The notes under the pieces are model-generated. The model was not told the origin of the DNA. It was given only the letters and a program-made list of their open reading frames with translations, and ran no database searches. From the NCBI GenBank assembly GCA_023678885.1, contig CM042979.1, positions 23,045,481 through 23,109,480 on the forward strand: a DNA stretch of 64,000 bases, in the 5' to 3' direction. The translations under genes were made by a program, and so were the position numbers. Within the stretch, counting starts at the first letter, position 1, and the number at the start of each line of letters is the position of its first letter. Positions 12,265-25,807 of this stretch are shown here, piece by piece. This stretch comes from Pogostemon cablin (Eukaryota; Streptophyta; Magnoliopsida; Lamiales; Lamiaceae).

Positions 12265-12613
12265 ATAGTGTGTACCCGGGTGCACACGAAGCTTCGTGTG
12301 CACCCACGTACAAATATAAGCAAAAACATATACAATTAAGAGTAAAAATGTATACAATTTAATTGTTAATTTTTTTAATAAAAAATTGAGTGTAAAAAAA
12401 TGTACAATTATTAAAATACATGTATACACTATTGAATAAAAAGTTATACACATATGAATGCTTGTTTTTTTAATGAAAACTTAGTGTGAAAAAAGTATAC
12501 AATTATTACAAAACACGTATACAAAAGAGAATAACATGTATACAAAATAGAATAAAAAATTATACAAATATGGGTGCAAGGGTGCACCTGGGTACACCTA
12601 ATATACACTCTAT
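12265..12613. mobile_element. GGGTGCAC-family TIR element, copy A
   Basis: The left end is ATAGTGTGTACCCGGGTGCA. The right end reads TGCACCTGGGTACACC then AATATACACTCTAT, its imperfect inverse. The interior is AT-rich with repeated GTATACAATTATTA and ATAAAAAGTTATACACATA phrases and no coding capacity. At 12278-12305 there is a 28-bp perfect palindrome centred on AAGCTT. It interrupts or abuts the end of the foldback right arm. Confidence 0.65.
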
Positions 12614-12825
12614 AATTTTATAGAGTATATATTGTGCGAGATTGTCTCACATGACTTATTCCATGAGACAAATTATCCATTTAACTATTAATTAATTTGA
12701 AGAATCCGTGTTTAATTAAGGATGAAAAGGCGGTGCCGCAAGTCGCTGTGCAAGACAATTGAATGATTAGAAAAATGTTAAATTTTTTTATTCTTTTTTT
12801 TTAATAATTATTATATGACTAATAC

Positions 12826-13132
12826 TTTTGTGCATCTGGGTGCTCCCCAGGACACGGTGCACTCACTCTCAGAAACGTATATAATTATGAAATAAAATAT
12901 ATACACTTTGTTAGTAAATTTTTTGTTATTTTTTAATAAAAATTTGAGTGTAAAAAATATACAATTAAAAAACATGTATACACTATTGAATAAAAAGTAA
13001 GTTATACACATATGGATACTAGTTTTTTTTTAATGTAAACTGAGTATGAAAAAAGTATACAATTATTAAGAAATATGTACATAATATAGAATAAAACGTT
13101 ATACACATATGGGTGCACCTGATATCAACTCT
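12826..13132. mobile_element. GGGTGCAC-family TIR element, copy B
   Basis: It has the same internal phrases as copy A (TATACACTATTGAATAAAAA, TTATACACATATGG) between degenerate ends (TGCATCTGGGTGCTCC at left, GGGTGCACCTGATATCA at right). More decayed than copies A and C. Confidence 0.55.
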
Positions 13133-13294
13133 TATTATATTAATTGTTTTAAAAAAATATTATATTAATTATTAAAGGTATTATGTATTTTTATTAAAAA
13201 AATATATATTATTATTACTTTTTTATTATTAAGTATCACATTTTATTATAAATATAACATTTTATGAATTTTATGAATTTTTTATAAATAATTT

Positions 13295-13760
13295 AATAAA
13301 TGATGGTCACTTTTTATTAATCAAATATTATTCTTTATTAAACATTTTATCACTTTTATTCATCTCACGAATTGTTAAAATAGTTTAATTAGACGATTAT
13401 CACATTTTATTTATTGATCAAATATTACTTTTTATTAAAAACATTGTCACTTTTTATTTATATCTCTAATTATTTGTAAAATTGCTCAATTTGACGATTA
13501 TCACTTTTCATTGAATATATATCACTTTTTATCAAAATTATTATCACTTTTTATTTGATCTATTATTATTCATGAAATAATTTATTTGGTCGACTATTAA
13601 TTATATATCACTTTTTATTAAAAACATTATTACTTTTTATCCATTCTATTATGAAATATTTAGTTAGATAGTTATCACTTTTCTTTGATTAACTATCATT
13701 TTTTATTAAAAGTGTTATCACTTTTTATCCATTGTACTATTAATTATTAATGAAATGAAA
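13295..13760 (-). repeat. Array of diverged ATCACTTTTTATTAAAA units
   Basis: The phrase TATCACTTTTTATT and variants recur about ten times, mixed with TTTAATTGGACGATTATCA-like links. Read on the minus strand these are the AAAAGTGATAA units of the dispersed MITE-like family. Purely non-coding. Confidence 0.6.
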
Positions 13761-14999
13761 TAGTTTAATTGGACATTAGGTTCGAAGACGCATTGCTGCT
13801 CAGAGGAGCGATGGGCTGTTATGCCATTCAGTAATTACACCAAATTTAACAGATCAAAATAAGTGAAATGGAGCTCTAACCGTGTAAATTAAAGGTCCGT
13901 CTCACAAAATTAAATTCGAAATAAGAACAATCTCGCACAAATCTTTGTCAATTCTATAAAATATCAGAAATAGTATGTGATTTTTAATCATTCATATATA
14001 AACTTATCCAAACATTTAAACCTCAAACCAGTGCTTCATCAGTTAAATCAATAGACTAACTTTAGCAATACTGATTTCGATTCCTTCGTAATTCATTTAA
14101 GTTTCTAAATTTTATGTATTCTGATTCAATTAAATCGACTCAATTGAAAAATCCATCAAAATCGAGATAATCAACAAAATACTTAACCCACAAATACTCC
14201 CTGCTTTTTAAAATTGAAACTTGTTTTATTATTTTTTTCATTTTATTTAATAAATATGAATCTTTATATTAAAATTTAGGTGAATAACTTTAATAAATAT
14301 ATATATAGATGCTTCGCCTTTTTGTTTGTTTTGTCGGTTTTTTATTTTTTAAATGGTGTCGCTATTGACATTTGACTCCCAAATATTTGGGTAGTACACC
14401 CAATAATAATATTTTAAAAAATATACTTAAATTACTAAAATTACCTTTCTCTCAAATTTGCATACAAATTATAAAATTAGATATTTTTACTTTCCCATCC
14501 AAATTCTTACCCATCTATAATCTGACTACACCCTTGAAAAAAAAAGAAGAAAACTTGAACAATGATAGAGAGACGTGCACAATGAGAGGGAGAAACGGGT
14601 AAGAGAAAGAATCCCATTTTAAATTTTGGAAAATTGGAATGATTTTAAGATTCGGATGAAGAAAGTAAAAATTTAGTCTCTTTCCTCCAATAAACAAATT
14701 TACATTTACTATTTTTGTCTATTTCATAAACAAATTCATACATGAAATAACACACTAACCAACAACCTCACAATACACTTTAATTTCAAAATTACTCTTA
14801 AAACTATCAAACTACCCATAAAAATAAGTTAAAAAGCAATTTTTCTAAAATCTCATATCTACAATATATATTGTGAACTTCTTTATGGAACGGGAAAAAT
14901 ACTTCCTCCGTCTTAGGTTAAATTTCACACTTTTTGTTTTCGTCTGTTCCACATTAAACTTCACCGTTCTAAAAAGAAACATCACACCAATCTCCACCC
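13761..14999. other. Gene-free AT-rich stretch with a Stowaway-like left end
   Basis: No gene is supported. At 14898 the phrase TACTTCCTCCGTCTTAGG resembles a Stowaway MITE left end; its right end is not found, perhaps because an hAT-like element interrupts it from 15000. Confidence 0.35.
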
Positions 15000-15448
15000 T
15001 AGGATTTTGGTCCAATCCCAACCCGCGGGTACCCACCCAGCCCACACGATTTGGGTCGGCCCAGACCCGCCCCGAACTGAAAATGAGGCAGGCTGCCCCG
15101 AACCCATTTCATAATGGGTCCGGGTACGGGTATTGCTTTTGGACCCGCGGATTTTATTTTTATTTTTTTGACATAATTATCATTTGAAGCTATGAAGAAT
15201 AATGAAATGAGTGAGAGTTAGTCATTTATGAGTAGAAAGTAATTAAAATTCCAACCACATAAGTTTAAAAAAAAATTAAAAATAATTTTTTTTTAAAAAA
15301 AAAAGGAGAATTGGGCAGGGCGGACCCGCCCTGTTTGGGTTTGGGGCTGAAAAATAAAACCTGTGCGGGTCCGGGGCAAGCAATGTTAAAATGGTTCGGG
15401 TCCGGGTAGTGTAGTACCTGCCCCAGACCCGACCCGTTGACATCCCTA
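15000..15448. mobile_element. hAT-like non-autonomous element (449 bp) with 8-bp target duplication
   Basis: CTCCACCC occurs at 14992-14999 and again at 15449-15456, a perfect 8-bp duplication as hAT elements make. The element starts TAGGATTTTGG and ends TTGACATCCCTA, so the terminal inverted repeats have decayed. The interior is rich in GGGTCCGGGT and ACCCGCCC phrases, like known plant hAT MITEs. No coding capacity. Confidence 0.7.
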
Positions 15449-15609
15449 CTCCACCCCTAAAATTACATCTTAATTATAAATTTACTACTCTCACTTAATG
15501 CACATAACATACTGTATAATTTATTTATTATCAAAGATACTCACATTACCCTCTAAAAGTCAATAAAGTTGGTAAAAAAAATAACTTTTCTTAAACTTTC
15601 CTCTCTTTT

Positions 15610-16060
15610 GCCGCCCTCTTCTTTAGATCTCTCAATTCTTCTCTCTCTCTCTTTAGCTATCTATCTTCACCGTTCTCAGGGTGCACCGCCGTTCTCACCG
15701 CCATTGCTAGAAGACCACGTTTTAGTAACCAAACTCGCTGGAGTTTCGCCGCTCCAAATCTGCTGCAGAGAACCACATGCCATTGCCACCGCTGTCTGAT
15801 GTCGGGAGTCACCACTTCTATGCTGGAGCTGGCCGCTTTTCCTCACTCGCAAACAGCCGCCGTGAACAACCATGTGTCGTTGCCCGACAGAACGCCACCA
15901 TAACTGTTTGGATCTCATCCTCTATAATCGTTCGCCGCTGCCTAGTTCGCCGTCCGTGCGTTGCTATCCAGCCGAACGCCGCTTTGTTGTCGTCGCCCTG
16001 CCTCTCTTCTCCGCGGCTCTCTTATTTTCGTCGTAAATTTAGTCGTGATTTTGCCATATG
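15610..16060 (+). other. GC-rich, gene-like patch, unassigned
   Basis: A CT-rich tract (TTCTTCTCTCTCTCTC) is followed by sequence rich in GCCGCC and CACCGCC, unlike the AT-rich surroundings. Short overlapping frames are open on both strands but none is recognisable or long. It could be the remnant of a gene 5' end or a captured fragment. Confidence 0.3.
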
Positions 16061-17576
16061 AAGAGTAGTTTGGCTGCAGATTCACAATCTATATTTATAT
16101 TTATTTATGTATACTACTTTTTAAGTATAAAGTATATAAGTTTTATTGAACAATTATAACGTTTTATTAATCAATAATTGGGGTATTTGAAGAGTAATTT
16201 GACCGCAATTGATGAATAATTTCACCATTATCGTAATGAGAATTGTGTTGGAGAAATTATTATTTTAATTCCTATTTATGCATAAAGTGTACAAATTTTA
16301 TTGAACAAATGTATAGATTTTTATTAATAAATGTATACTTATTAAACTGTGTATAAGTTTTAAAAATCAATTTATACATAAGATTATTGAGAGAAAAAGG
16401 GAAAGAAGTCGTGGTGAGTGGGATGGCGAACGAGACGAGGTGGTGGAGATTAAAAAAAAGAGCGAAAAAAATTATGGTGGTGTTCTGCTTGAGTAGGATG
16501 AGGAGAGAGATAAACAGGAGAGAGGAGAAAAAATGACTCATTTTATCTTATATATATATACTCATTTTGTAAATATGAATCTATTATTCTTTTTAAGAAA
16601 CAGTTGCATTAAAACTACTCATTTTCAAATTTTAACTTCAACCAAAACCACCTGTTACACATCCCTACTATCCAATGATTAGTGAGCTTCTGCCAAACTC
16701 CACGTGTGAAAGCAAAAATAATTGTCGTGTATTGTATACAAAGAAAGACAACTGGATAACTCTAATTTTAATTGTCGTGTATTGTATACAAAGAAAGACA
16801 ACTGGATAACTCTAATAAATTAATACTAATAATTTTAGCCAGCTACATTCTCAAATATGAACAGAGCAAACATAATTTAATTATCAAAAATAATAATCGC
16901 TAAAAGTTTTAGATTTAGAATGCACATAGATAAGAGTAGGTCTGACCAGCATCATTGTATAATCATAGATTGAAATTATAAGCAAGTCTCATAGAAGATA
17001 TCTTACCATGAAACAGTTTTTATTTATTTATTTATTTATATTTTTTTATCACTTTTCAATTAAAAACAATCACTTTTCGTTAATTACCTATCACTATTTA
17101 TTATAGATGCTATCACTTGCTTGTCTAAATAAATAAGAAACAACAATGAAATCTTAGGTTCAAAGCATTGCAACCCGCAGACAGGGAAATGAAATCGTAT
17201 AGTAAAGTTCAGATTTTTGAAAATTACTTGCATACACCACAATTTTGTAAAAAGATAATTTAAAAAGAGAGAAAAAAAAAACAATGATTCATATATTACA
17301 GAATATTTATTATAGACGAGGGTGCTTACATGTGTATTAAAGATTATGCAAGAGTAGAATTGGTAAACAAAATGTGACTGGAAAAATAGTGTTACTCCAA
17401 AGCCCCCTTCTTTGTCCATTCATCTAGAGTAAAATTATCCTATTTTCTTGCAAAAATATATTATTTGCACATTTCGCTTTTATACACAGGTATGGGATGA
17501 GCTTATTATAGTGTCATGGCACCAACCTGACACAAGGCCGAACGAGCATGATATAACAAGTAGTGACTCGGAATGC
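16061..17576. other. Intergenic stretch downstream of the RIN gene
   Basis: AT-rich, with no gene supported. It contains the 50-bp tandem duplication at 16721-16816 and a short ATCACTTTTC.ATTAA piece of the GTGATAA family at about 17040-17115. The RIN transcript should end just left of 17577, but I cannot place its poly(A) site. Confidence 0.5.
16721..16816 (+). repeat. 50-bp tandem duplication
   Basis: ATTGTCGTGTATTGTATACA begins copies at 16721 and 16771. The two agree through ACTGGATAACTCTAAT, so the duplication is recent. Confidence 0.9.
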
Positions 17577-20500
17577 TCACATTTGCAAGAGATTGTTTAC
17601 AGTGGCCATAGCTGAATTTGTCATCTGCAGATCCTGCAACTCCCAGCACTTCGAATGAGTCATGGTTTATAGGAAAATATATGAGAGAGATGCTAACATG
17701 TATAGAATAAGGGTATGGTTACTTTGAGTGATTGCACACAGATCGAGATACTAATCTAGTGAAGGGTGGTCCATCGCAGTAACAGGATAAACTTCAAATA
17801 AGGGTGGATGACATGAAACCTGGCAGTAGTTTGAAATGTATTGCATAATATGGAATGCCAAGGGAATGGGGGGTAGATGTGATGAAATTCACCAACACTT
17901 AAATATCAAGATAATTATAACTCATTTCTAATTTTTATCAGTCATAATATCCTATCATGCAACGTAACGAGCCTAAGGCTAAATTAAAATTAGTAGAAAT
18001 CTTGGTTTTGCCTTTGCAACAGCAGCAGTATGTTTGGAATAACCATGATTCATTGCTAGCAAGAAATAGCGTTCTACAATAGAAATTTTATAGTACCTGG
18101 AAGATCACATTATCAGGTACATGGGGTAATACTTCCCGAACCGTTTCAGCCATTGCAATTATATTTTCTAAGTTGCTAGTAGAAGCATTAGATGTTGACC
18201 TCGAGCCACCAATACCTCCAGGATATTGATGACTGGCTGATGTGGAAGTACCAACCTGAGATGGGTTTGGGGAAAACAGATTCCAGGCAGCATCTTCGAG
18301 TGTACCCTGGGCATAAGGTTCTCCAACATCAAGTTGCCTCATTAACATCTGAACACGATTAAATCCAGATGGCCCAGGTCCATCTAAACCCAACCAACTT
18401 AAATGAACTCCTGGCCTCCTACAAGGAAAAAAAGTGAAAAAACAAAAGAAAAAAAACAAGCTGAGAGAACACCATCAACGTGATTTGGGTTGAAATATTT
18501 AGAAAGATAGATAAAAAATAAAAAAATAAATCTAGGAAGTCTGTATTTTATTATTTCAAATGAGCAGCAAACAAGACAATTTGCATTATCTGGCATGCTT
18601 AAAGCAACAATACCGATCACCATTTCCATATAAGCCTGCAATCTTCCATAGGCTAACCAAGATTTATTGCGTAAGTTCAACTCTAGTATAAAAACAATAA
18701 GGGTACATTATGCTATTTTATCTCAAGTATGCACACTGTTGCACTCTGCATACGAATACTTTTGTTTACACGTTACCCCCTGAACTAAATGGGTTATTTG
18801 TCATCCATTAACTATATGAGGCTGCCAGCTATAGAATTTTCAACTGTTTTGCTATTACAAGCCCATCATGCATTTTTACAATGCAAGGATAGTCCATAAA
18901 GCCAGCGCATGAGGGATAACAAGTGGAAACTCCACCTCAGTGCAGCCTCAGGTAGGCTGCAACTCAAGCATAAATTGTAACAATAATAAAGTGCAAAAAA
19001 CCACGCACAATATGTCTGGAATAGTGTCCTTCTCCCTGATTATAATGCAGCATAGTGACTAGTTCCTTCTCGCTAGCATATAGAAAAGCTATATCAAAAA
19101 AATGCATGGTTTCTTGAATATCAAGAAGAAATACAGACCTCCAATCACTCCTTTCTACATTATGCGATTGGTTAGGAAAGACACCCAAGTGCAGGTTATG
19201 ACCAGAAAGATCTGGTCCATCGAGTCCAGCACTGATTTGACGAGCAAGCTGCTCGTCTCTAGAAAATTCTGTAGCACTCACATTTACTACATCTTCAGGT
19301 CTGGCCATAAGAAGTGGCTTCCGACACGTAGGGCACGAGTAACTCTCACTTAAAGATTGGTCCAACCTGCATTGAAAAATCAATAAATTTACACTTCTCC
19401 CAATCATTGCAGACTGAAAAGAAACATATGAGCAAATATGCATCAACCTACCAAGATCTCAAGCACGCCAGATGGAATAGATGATTGCAAGACAGCTTCT
19501 TAGCTTTTGCCATAGGTTCCTGATTGTTTGAACATACTTAAATATACTAGAAGTACTAAAAGATATTGGGAAACACTTTAATTGAATATTACCCTACAGA
19601 TTGCACACTCATCATTATATGCTTGGAGCTCTTCATACGTGGCATCAGGAAATGCACCATGAAGGGTTCCCAAAGCTCTGCGCAGTTTGATGAAACCTTT
19701 GATGCGTTTCACAATTGCACTAAGAAGAGCCTATGGATTAAAGATAACAATAAGTATAGACAACAAATTAACGAGAACAAAATGATCACCTGGACCACTA
19801 ACAACTAAGTCGACATGGCCAAAGGCAATTTATAAGAACAAAACTGCAGCAGTGATTAGAGAACTTGCACGGATATTAAGGAAAAGGACAGCATCTACAA
19901 GATGAAATGCCATGCCATGTAGCCACCAAATATGCAGATAATGAGCAAGGGCCATTAGCAATGTCATCATGTCAAGGAAAAATCCAAAATTTCGGATGAG
20001 GACGCCTTTCGATTCCCCCAATGAACCTAAAACAAGAGAATATCAGTTAAATGGAAATATATTTAGATTTTCACCAAATCTTGACTTAAGTTTGATTCTT
20101 ATCACTAGGAGACATTGTCATGGAATATTTCCAATGATATGAAAAATCAAAAGAGCAACATTAGATGGAAAACTGTGACCACTGGCAGTTCCCCTGACAT
20201 CATGTGCAGATTCAAGTCAAGTTTAAGAACAAATTTATGGTACTTGAGGAAATCATAGTAAAGAGAATAATGTGAACACCGTAATATAAATTCAGCTCTC
20301 AAGTTTCTACAATCGAGCAGTAAAGTGCACTTCAACGACATTTTAAATGGCCACAATTATGAATAGACAGTATTCAGTGAGCAGATGTGTCAACTATGAA
20401 TTAACATATCTTATTTTTTCATAGAAATAAAAAATCAACAGAACAAAAAACAGTGTAAAGCTAAGTGTCAGAACCAAATCATAAACAAACAATGATTCTA

Positions 20501-23500
20501 GAAGACTAGAACGATGAGACAAGAATCGTGGTATAAAATTCCACTTGATCAAATAACAAGCACGCCTACATTAAAAGATATATAAGTAAAAGTTATTCTT
20601 ACCTGCAGAGGACATATTAAGAATTTTGAATAATCTGCAATTCACACTATCTCCGGCAGAGTGATGCATCCATACGTCAAGCAACTGAAACCCATGTACC
20701 ACAATGGCCTGAATTTAAAGTTAGTAAAGTCAGCCAAAATCAAGGTAGAGTAAGATGCTTGGTTCGGTCCACAGAAAGGTAAAATTACCTGCAATGTCTC
20801 AAAAGCAATGCTAGAAGGCTCAAAAAATAACAACAAATACATTGATGATGTTGTTGCACTGCATATTGTTAGACATAGCAATATCCTACACAAATAAATC
20901 AATGACTTGTCAAGTTTTGGATAAAAACAAATAGAACAATAAAGTGGTATAAACATGAACTTGGAAATAATTTGGATTGATGCGACCAAAACCCTTATTC
21001 AATTTTTTATTATCGACGCAACCACATGCACCTAATAAACATATGCAGAAAAGCTTCAATATACAAATGCACTGAAGTGATCATTATTATGGGTCCCACA
21101 TTTCTATCTATAGACCTTGAAAACCGGTAATTTCTGGTGTCATATCTTGCCCGTATAGCAGATTTCTCCTTCATATTGTTTGATCACTATCTCATCTATA
21201 GATAACAACCTTTGATTTAGAGTTCGCATCTAAGTATTCAATACATGACATGTCAGAACATAAAAAATTAGTCTGAAAATCTCAAATATTGGAGCGAATT
21301 TGTCCCTGCGACGCATAAAAATAATAGCAAGGAGAGAATAACCTCAAAGAGACAACACAACTCACACAGTATACTTATATTTGGAAAAAACACAACTAGA
21401 AAAATACAGAGAAATTGAAAATATCTTAGCAAATCAAATGGACAAAAAAGGGACAACCTAACATTTTAGGATTATTATTTCAATAAATAATAAACCTCTA
21501 CATGACACAAGAGGTAAAAATCAGCAGTGGACTTTTTAAGTTCTTCATGAATATGTAACTGATGCTTCTGGGGAAATAAATATTAGGGTACTAACAACAA
21601 AATTATAGGCTTATAGCCAGTAATAAATGGAGAAGGCAGTAGAAAATACCAGAGCATGTCAAGAGAGAAAACAAGCAACAATGCAGAATATACACGAAAG
21701 TATGTCCATGGGGTGGTTGAAGGAGAAGCATTTAAGCGTTCAAGTCGATCTCTAGCCAAAGCTTGAAACATCTACATAATGAGAAGGAATTAGATCCATT
21801 TTGTATAAGCACTCGGAAAATTCAATAATATTTAAAATTCATAGTGAATACCTTTAAGAAGCAAAGCACGGCTAACCATGTTGACCATAGGCTTGCTTGA
21901 AATATAGTTGGTAGGACAACTAATGGAAGAAAAGTTCCCTGACAAAAGCTGATTAATCACAATTCTATAACACAAACAACAAAATTCTAAAACCATATAT
22001 CATTAAAACTCCTACAGGATTAAGCATCTTATATTCCCATTCTACAAGGGCAAAGTTTTCTATCCACAGGATGAATGCATACACTTGGGTCAATTTCGAA
22101 TCAATTGAACTTTGCCTTCAGGGTTTAAGCTTTGCCCTTATCGCTTTAATATCTTTTAGTGTATATTTTTAAAAAAAAAAACTTCAAATGGACCCAGTGT
22201 ATACTTGCACCCGGTGTATAGAAGCCTAACTCTTCCGCTAGAAGCATTAAAAAATGTTAGTAACCTTCCCATAATAGTGAAATGTCTGCAATTCTTCTTC
22301 AAGAAAAAGAGACTAACATATAGAAATTTGGAACATAGCTTTAAAACTTGAAATCATCCATCATAGTCGATTTGTAATGAACAAAAAAAACTCAAGAGGA
22401 CATAAAATTGCAAGCAAATCTAAGTATCTAAATTCTAAAGCAGCATGCTAAAAGAACTTAGTAAAATAAACTATCAAACAATTGAGTGAAGTTTACCTTG
22501 TAGATGATATAATTAATGAGCCTTTCAAGCATTTTCCGAATTTCAGATGTATAAAGCTCTGAAAAAAATATAGTCTGCATAAAAACAAAGAAAATAAAAA
22601 GTTTTCAAGTTGATAAAACTCTAAAGCCATGATTATCACTGAATAAATATGATCCCAATATATATAACAGCACTCAGAAACTCATATGCTCAATAGTTAA
22701 GGTAGTGATTTATTGTTACTAGTAAGCCACATTTTCCTCATTTCTATATCTCTTTTCTCTTTGTTCATTTAGACATGCCAATAGATAAATAAGCACACAC
22801 AGAGTAGGCAATCATTGTATCTGAATTTTACAAGCAACAGCACTTTCCTATTGGGTTAGCATGGGAATAGCCAATCTGAAACTCAACTTGCTTAGAGATT
22901 TGAGTCTGAATTGCCTTATTTTAGATGTAATATTAGTATGTGAATCAAAATTAACACAATATGATGCAATGGTAAGATGAATCTAGCTCAACTTTAATAC
23001 AACTGTACATGGTACTTCAGGTGTCTTAAAAGCCAAAGGCCATTGACGGACTTTGTAGCAACAAACTAAGCAGTCAGTGATAATTCTATTAGATCCAATT
23101 GCATATGCATGCATCCAAATTTTGAAAAATAAATTAATTAATTAATAACAAGTTAGGGCACATTTTGAGTAATGGTCACCAGTCCCACACCAACTCGAAC
23201 ATTTCTCTTGTAGAAACAAAAGTAAAATCTAACAAAGCAAAAGAAAATAAACCATCACCCTTTGGCAATGGAAATTCACCACTATCAAAAATCCTTCATC
23301 CCATCAACCACCAAGAACACCAGTGGTTAAGAAATATACCACATGTAAACATTAATGCTTCATTGAAAGCTGATGCAAATTGCATCTCTAGCTCAAGATA
23401 TTTTAAACTCACTAACTCCCTCCATAGTACTTTATTAAAAACAAATAATAGGATTATTGTCACTTTCATAACAAAGAGTAAGATGTTTCCAGGCTAGGGA

Positions 23501-23793
23501 TTGAGGTACACAATTATGAGAGTTAAATTTTATCTATGCAGGAAATAACTTACCTTAAGGCCTAATATTACCAAAATAAGAACGTTAAGAACAAAACTGG
23601 CGACCAACAAAAGAGTGGAGTATGAGCCAAGAAGAAGCTCCAGAGCACGGTTTGCATTCTCCGAATTGATAAAATCATGAACAATCAAAGCATCTGATTT
23701 ATGTTTCTCGAATGATATTTCTGTCCAGTAATGGACACTGACAAGGCTCAGAACAGTACAAACAACAGAAATGGTTAAGAAGTTGACACCCAT
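17577..23793 (-). CDS. RIN2/RIN3-type E3 ubiquitin ligase (RING-H2 + CUE, membrane), complete
   Basis: Twelve coding exons on the minus strand: 23554-23793, 22497-22574, 21852-21938, 21650-21771, 20789-20885, 20603-20708, 19869-20026, 19593-19730, 19452-19519, 19139-19366, 18097-18418, 17577-17633. Together they give 1701 bp, 566 residues plus stop, with all phases matching. The start MGVNFLTIS at 23793 matches the family's start. Residues 1 to about 300 are hydrophobic, with several membrane segments. A RING-H2 finger follows at about 338-379 (CAIC, CNHLFHLAC, CPTC, all metal ligands present). A CUE ubiquitin-binding domain sits at about 520-566 (VREVLPHVPDNVIFQ, ending VNNLLQM). Arabidopsis RIN2/RIN3 (about 578 residues) are gp78-like ligases that bind RPM1 and promote the hypersensitive response. 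Intron 7 needs a GC-AG splice. Assignment to the RIN2/3 group is firm; choosing between RIN2 and RIN3 is not possible. Confidence 0.95.
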
Positions 23794-24599
23794 TAGAAAT
23801 ATGACCAGTTGTTCTATCAAAATCAAAATTTTTCATGAGAGCAATTTTCACATTGCCCTTTGCCCACAAAAACAATTCTAAAATTTTAACGGAGGGAATG
23901 GGTTATTGTGTAACTGGTTTCGGAAACACTCCTTCAAATTATCAAGGAATATCTTGGCTCCACTAATTGACCCTGCACACCAAGGAAATAGGGAATGATC
24001 AGAATCGGTACAAAAGTACGACGTAAGATCAAATTTATGTCCAGAAAAAAAAAAAGTCACTTCATCCAGTGCTACCCATTAAATTGCCGTACTTAAGGCA
24101 AAGAATTAATGCCAAATGAGTAGATAGATTTCTGAATAAAGTAAAAACATTCCAAGTAAACTCAGTCATAATTCTAAATTGAGTAAAAAATGCCACAACA
24201 AAATAAATACACAAATACATACTCCAAAAAGTAGAGTGATCGGTTTTTAGGAGTAACAGAATCATGAACGGCATCAAAATTCAGAGAATCATCAAGTCTT
24301 AAACACATGGGAGGATATCTCTATCAATTAACTCCAGATTTTATTTAATTTGTTCCCAATATACAGATTTCACCTTAATTTGTACCGAAAAACATTCGAT
24401 TCTCTTATTACAAACCTTTCTAAAAGGAAAACGCAAGCTAAGCCCTAGGGATGGGATAGAAACAGCGGGATTTATCCAATCAGATATACCGAAGAATAAA
24501 AGAGAATACAAATCGAAGCATCATCAGAAGACATACAACCAGAGAGGTATAATTAATTTAAACCTATTTACAGCATAAATCAAATTGAAATATCTTACG

Positions 24600-24700
24600 A
24601 AGAGTCGAGCGATTTGAAGGCGTCCGGAAACAAGCAGAATCTGTGATGGTTTTTTTTTTTTTAATTATTAATTTTTTATTTTTCTCCTGAATAATGTGTG
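24600..24700 (-). promoter_or_regulatory. Likely 5' UTR exon and donor of the RIN gene
   Basis: On the minus strand the text reads CGACTCTTC then GTAAGATATTTC, a good donor at about 24600. A plausible acceptor (ATTTTGATAG) lies about 30 bases before the start codon. This implies a 5' UTR intron of about 0.78 kb. A T-rich run at about 24650 precedes it; no clear TATA box is seen. Confidence 0.45.
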
Positions 24701-24872
24701 TTTTTGCGGGAAAGGGAAATTGTCAGTGAAAATTCAGGTTTAGAACACTAAATATCAAGATTGATGCTTCATTTTGTTCCCTTGCCCCCGGTGTTTGGTT
24801 TGTCATAGTAAAGTCTACTCTTTTTCATACTCCCTCAATCCCACATAATAGTTGCCAACTGATTAAAAAATA

Positions 24873-25141
24873 TACTCCGTCCCAAATTCAAGTTCACGTG
24901 TAGATACGGAGTTTAAAAAAAAACACTTTTTGACTTACTTTTGAGGGTAGTATGGTATTTTATGGTAATAAATAAATGATAAAGTATGTTATGTGTGTTA
25001 AAAAGGTGATGACAATTTTTGAAATTAAAGTATGTTAGAGAAATATTAATTTGTTGTTTTTTCCTTTTATGGAAGTGTAAAGTTGAATTTGGGACGAACA
25101 AAAACGGAAAGTGTAAAGTTGAAGTTGGGACGGATGGAGTA
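24873..25141. mobile_element. Stowaway MITE
   Basis: TACTCCGTCCCAAATTCAAG at the left is inverted at the right as GAAGTTGGGACGGATGGAGTA, with TA at both ends as the target. The interior is AT-rich without coding capacity. A second, partial Stowaway-like end lies just left at about 24829. Confidence 0.8.
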
Positions 25142-25807
25142 ATATTTTAATATGTAACAAGACAAGTGAAATAATATTTTAATATAAAGTGAGTAATTAT
25201 ATTATTGTTGTGTGTGTGGATCACAAAGAAACAGCTACGGAACTAGGATTTGAATCCAAGGGTCCAAAATTGTGTTGTAAAATACTTACTCTGCCCCACA
25301 TCACTCTTCATGTTTATTGTTTTGTTACATGTTGTTTAAGAAAAAATACTTTTTTCTTAACTTTATTAACTTTTAAGAGTATTTTAGTATTTTTAGATAA
25401 TAAATATAATGCTACAACTTAAAAGTGTGAAAAATAAAAGAAAAATTCAAAGCTAAAATATCTTTTAAGGTTGTTGAATAAATAAATTGTTGTTTTCTTT
25501 TTTGGGTGGACAAACAAAGGAAGAAAATTAAATTAAATAATTCTAAAAGACTTATGTACGAAGTGAAAAAAAAAAACTACGGGAATATGGAGTACATAAA
25601 TACTACATAGTTCTAAAATAAAAGTTAAATAAATTAACTATAAGCAAAAAAAATTAAAAATAATAATATAGAAATTTTAAAGAGAAAGATAAATAAATAA
25701 ATAAATAAATAAATAAAAGGAAAATAAAAGAAAAAAAAAGAAAAATAATCTGTAATGCTCCAGATTCGATCTCATTACCTCTCGTTCAAGAGCGACTCAT
25801 GACATGA
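25142..25807. other. AT-rich spacer with an AAAT microsatellite
   Basis: No gene is seen. A run of seven AAAT units lies at about 25691-25717. Confidence 0.6.

Noticed and set aside
12259..13011. Leu/Phe-rich short frames on the minus strand (also at 27900-28091)
   Set aside because: They are translations of the AT-rich interior of the GGGTGCAC TIR elements.
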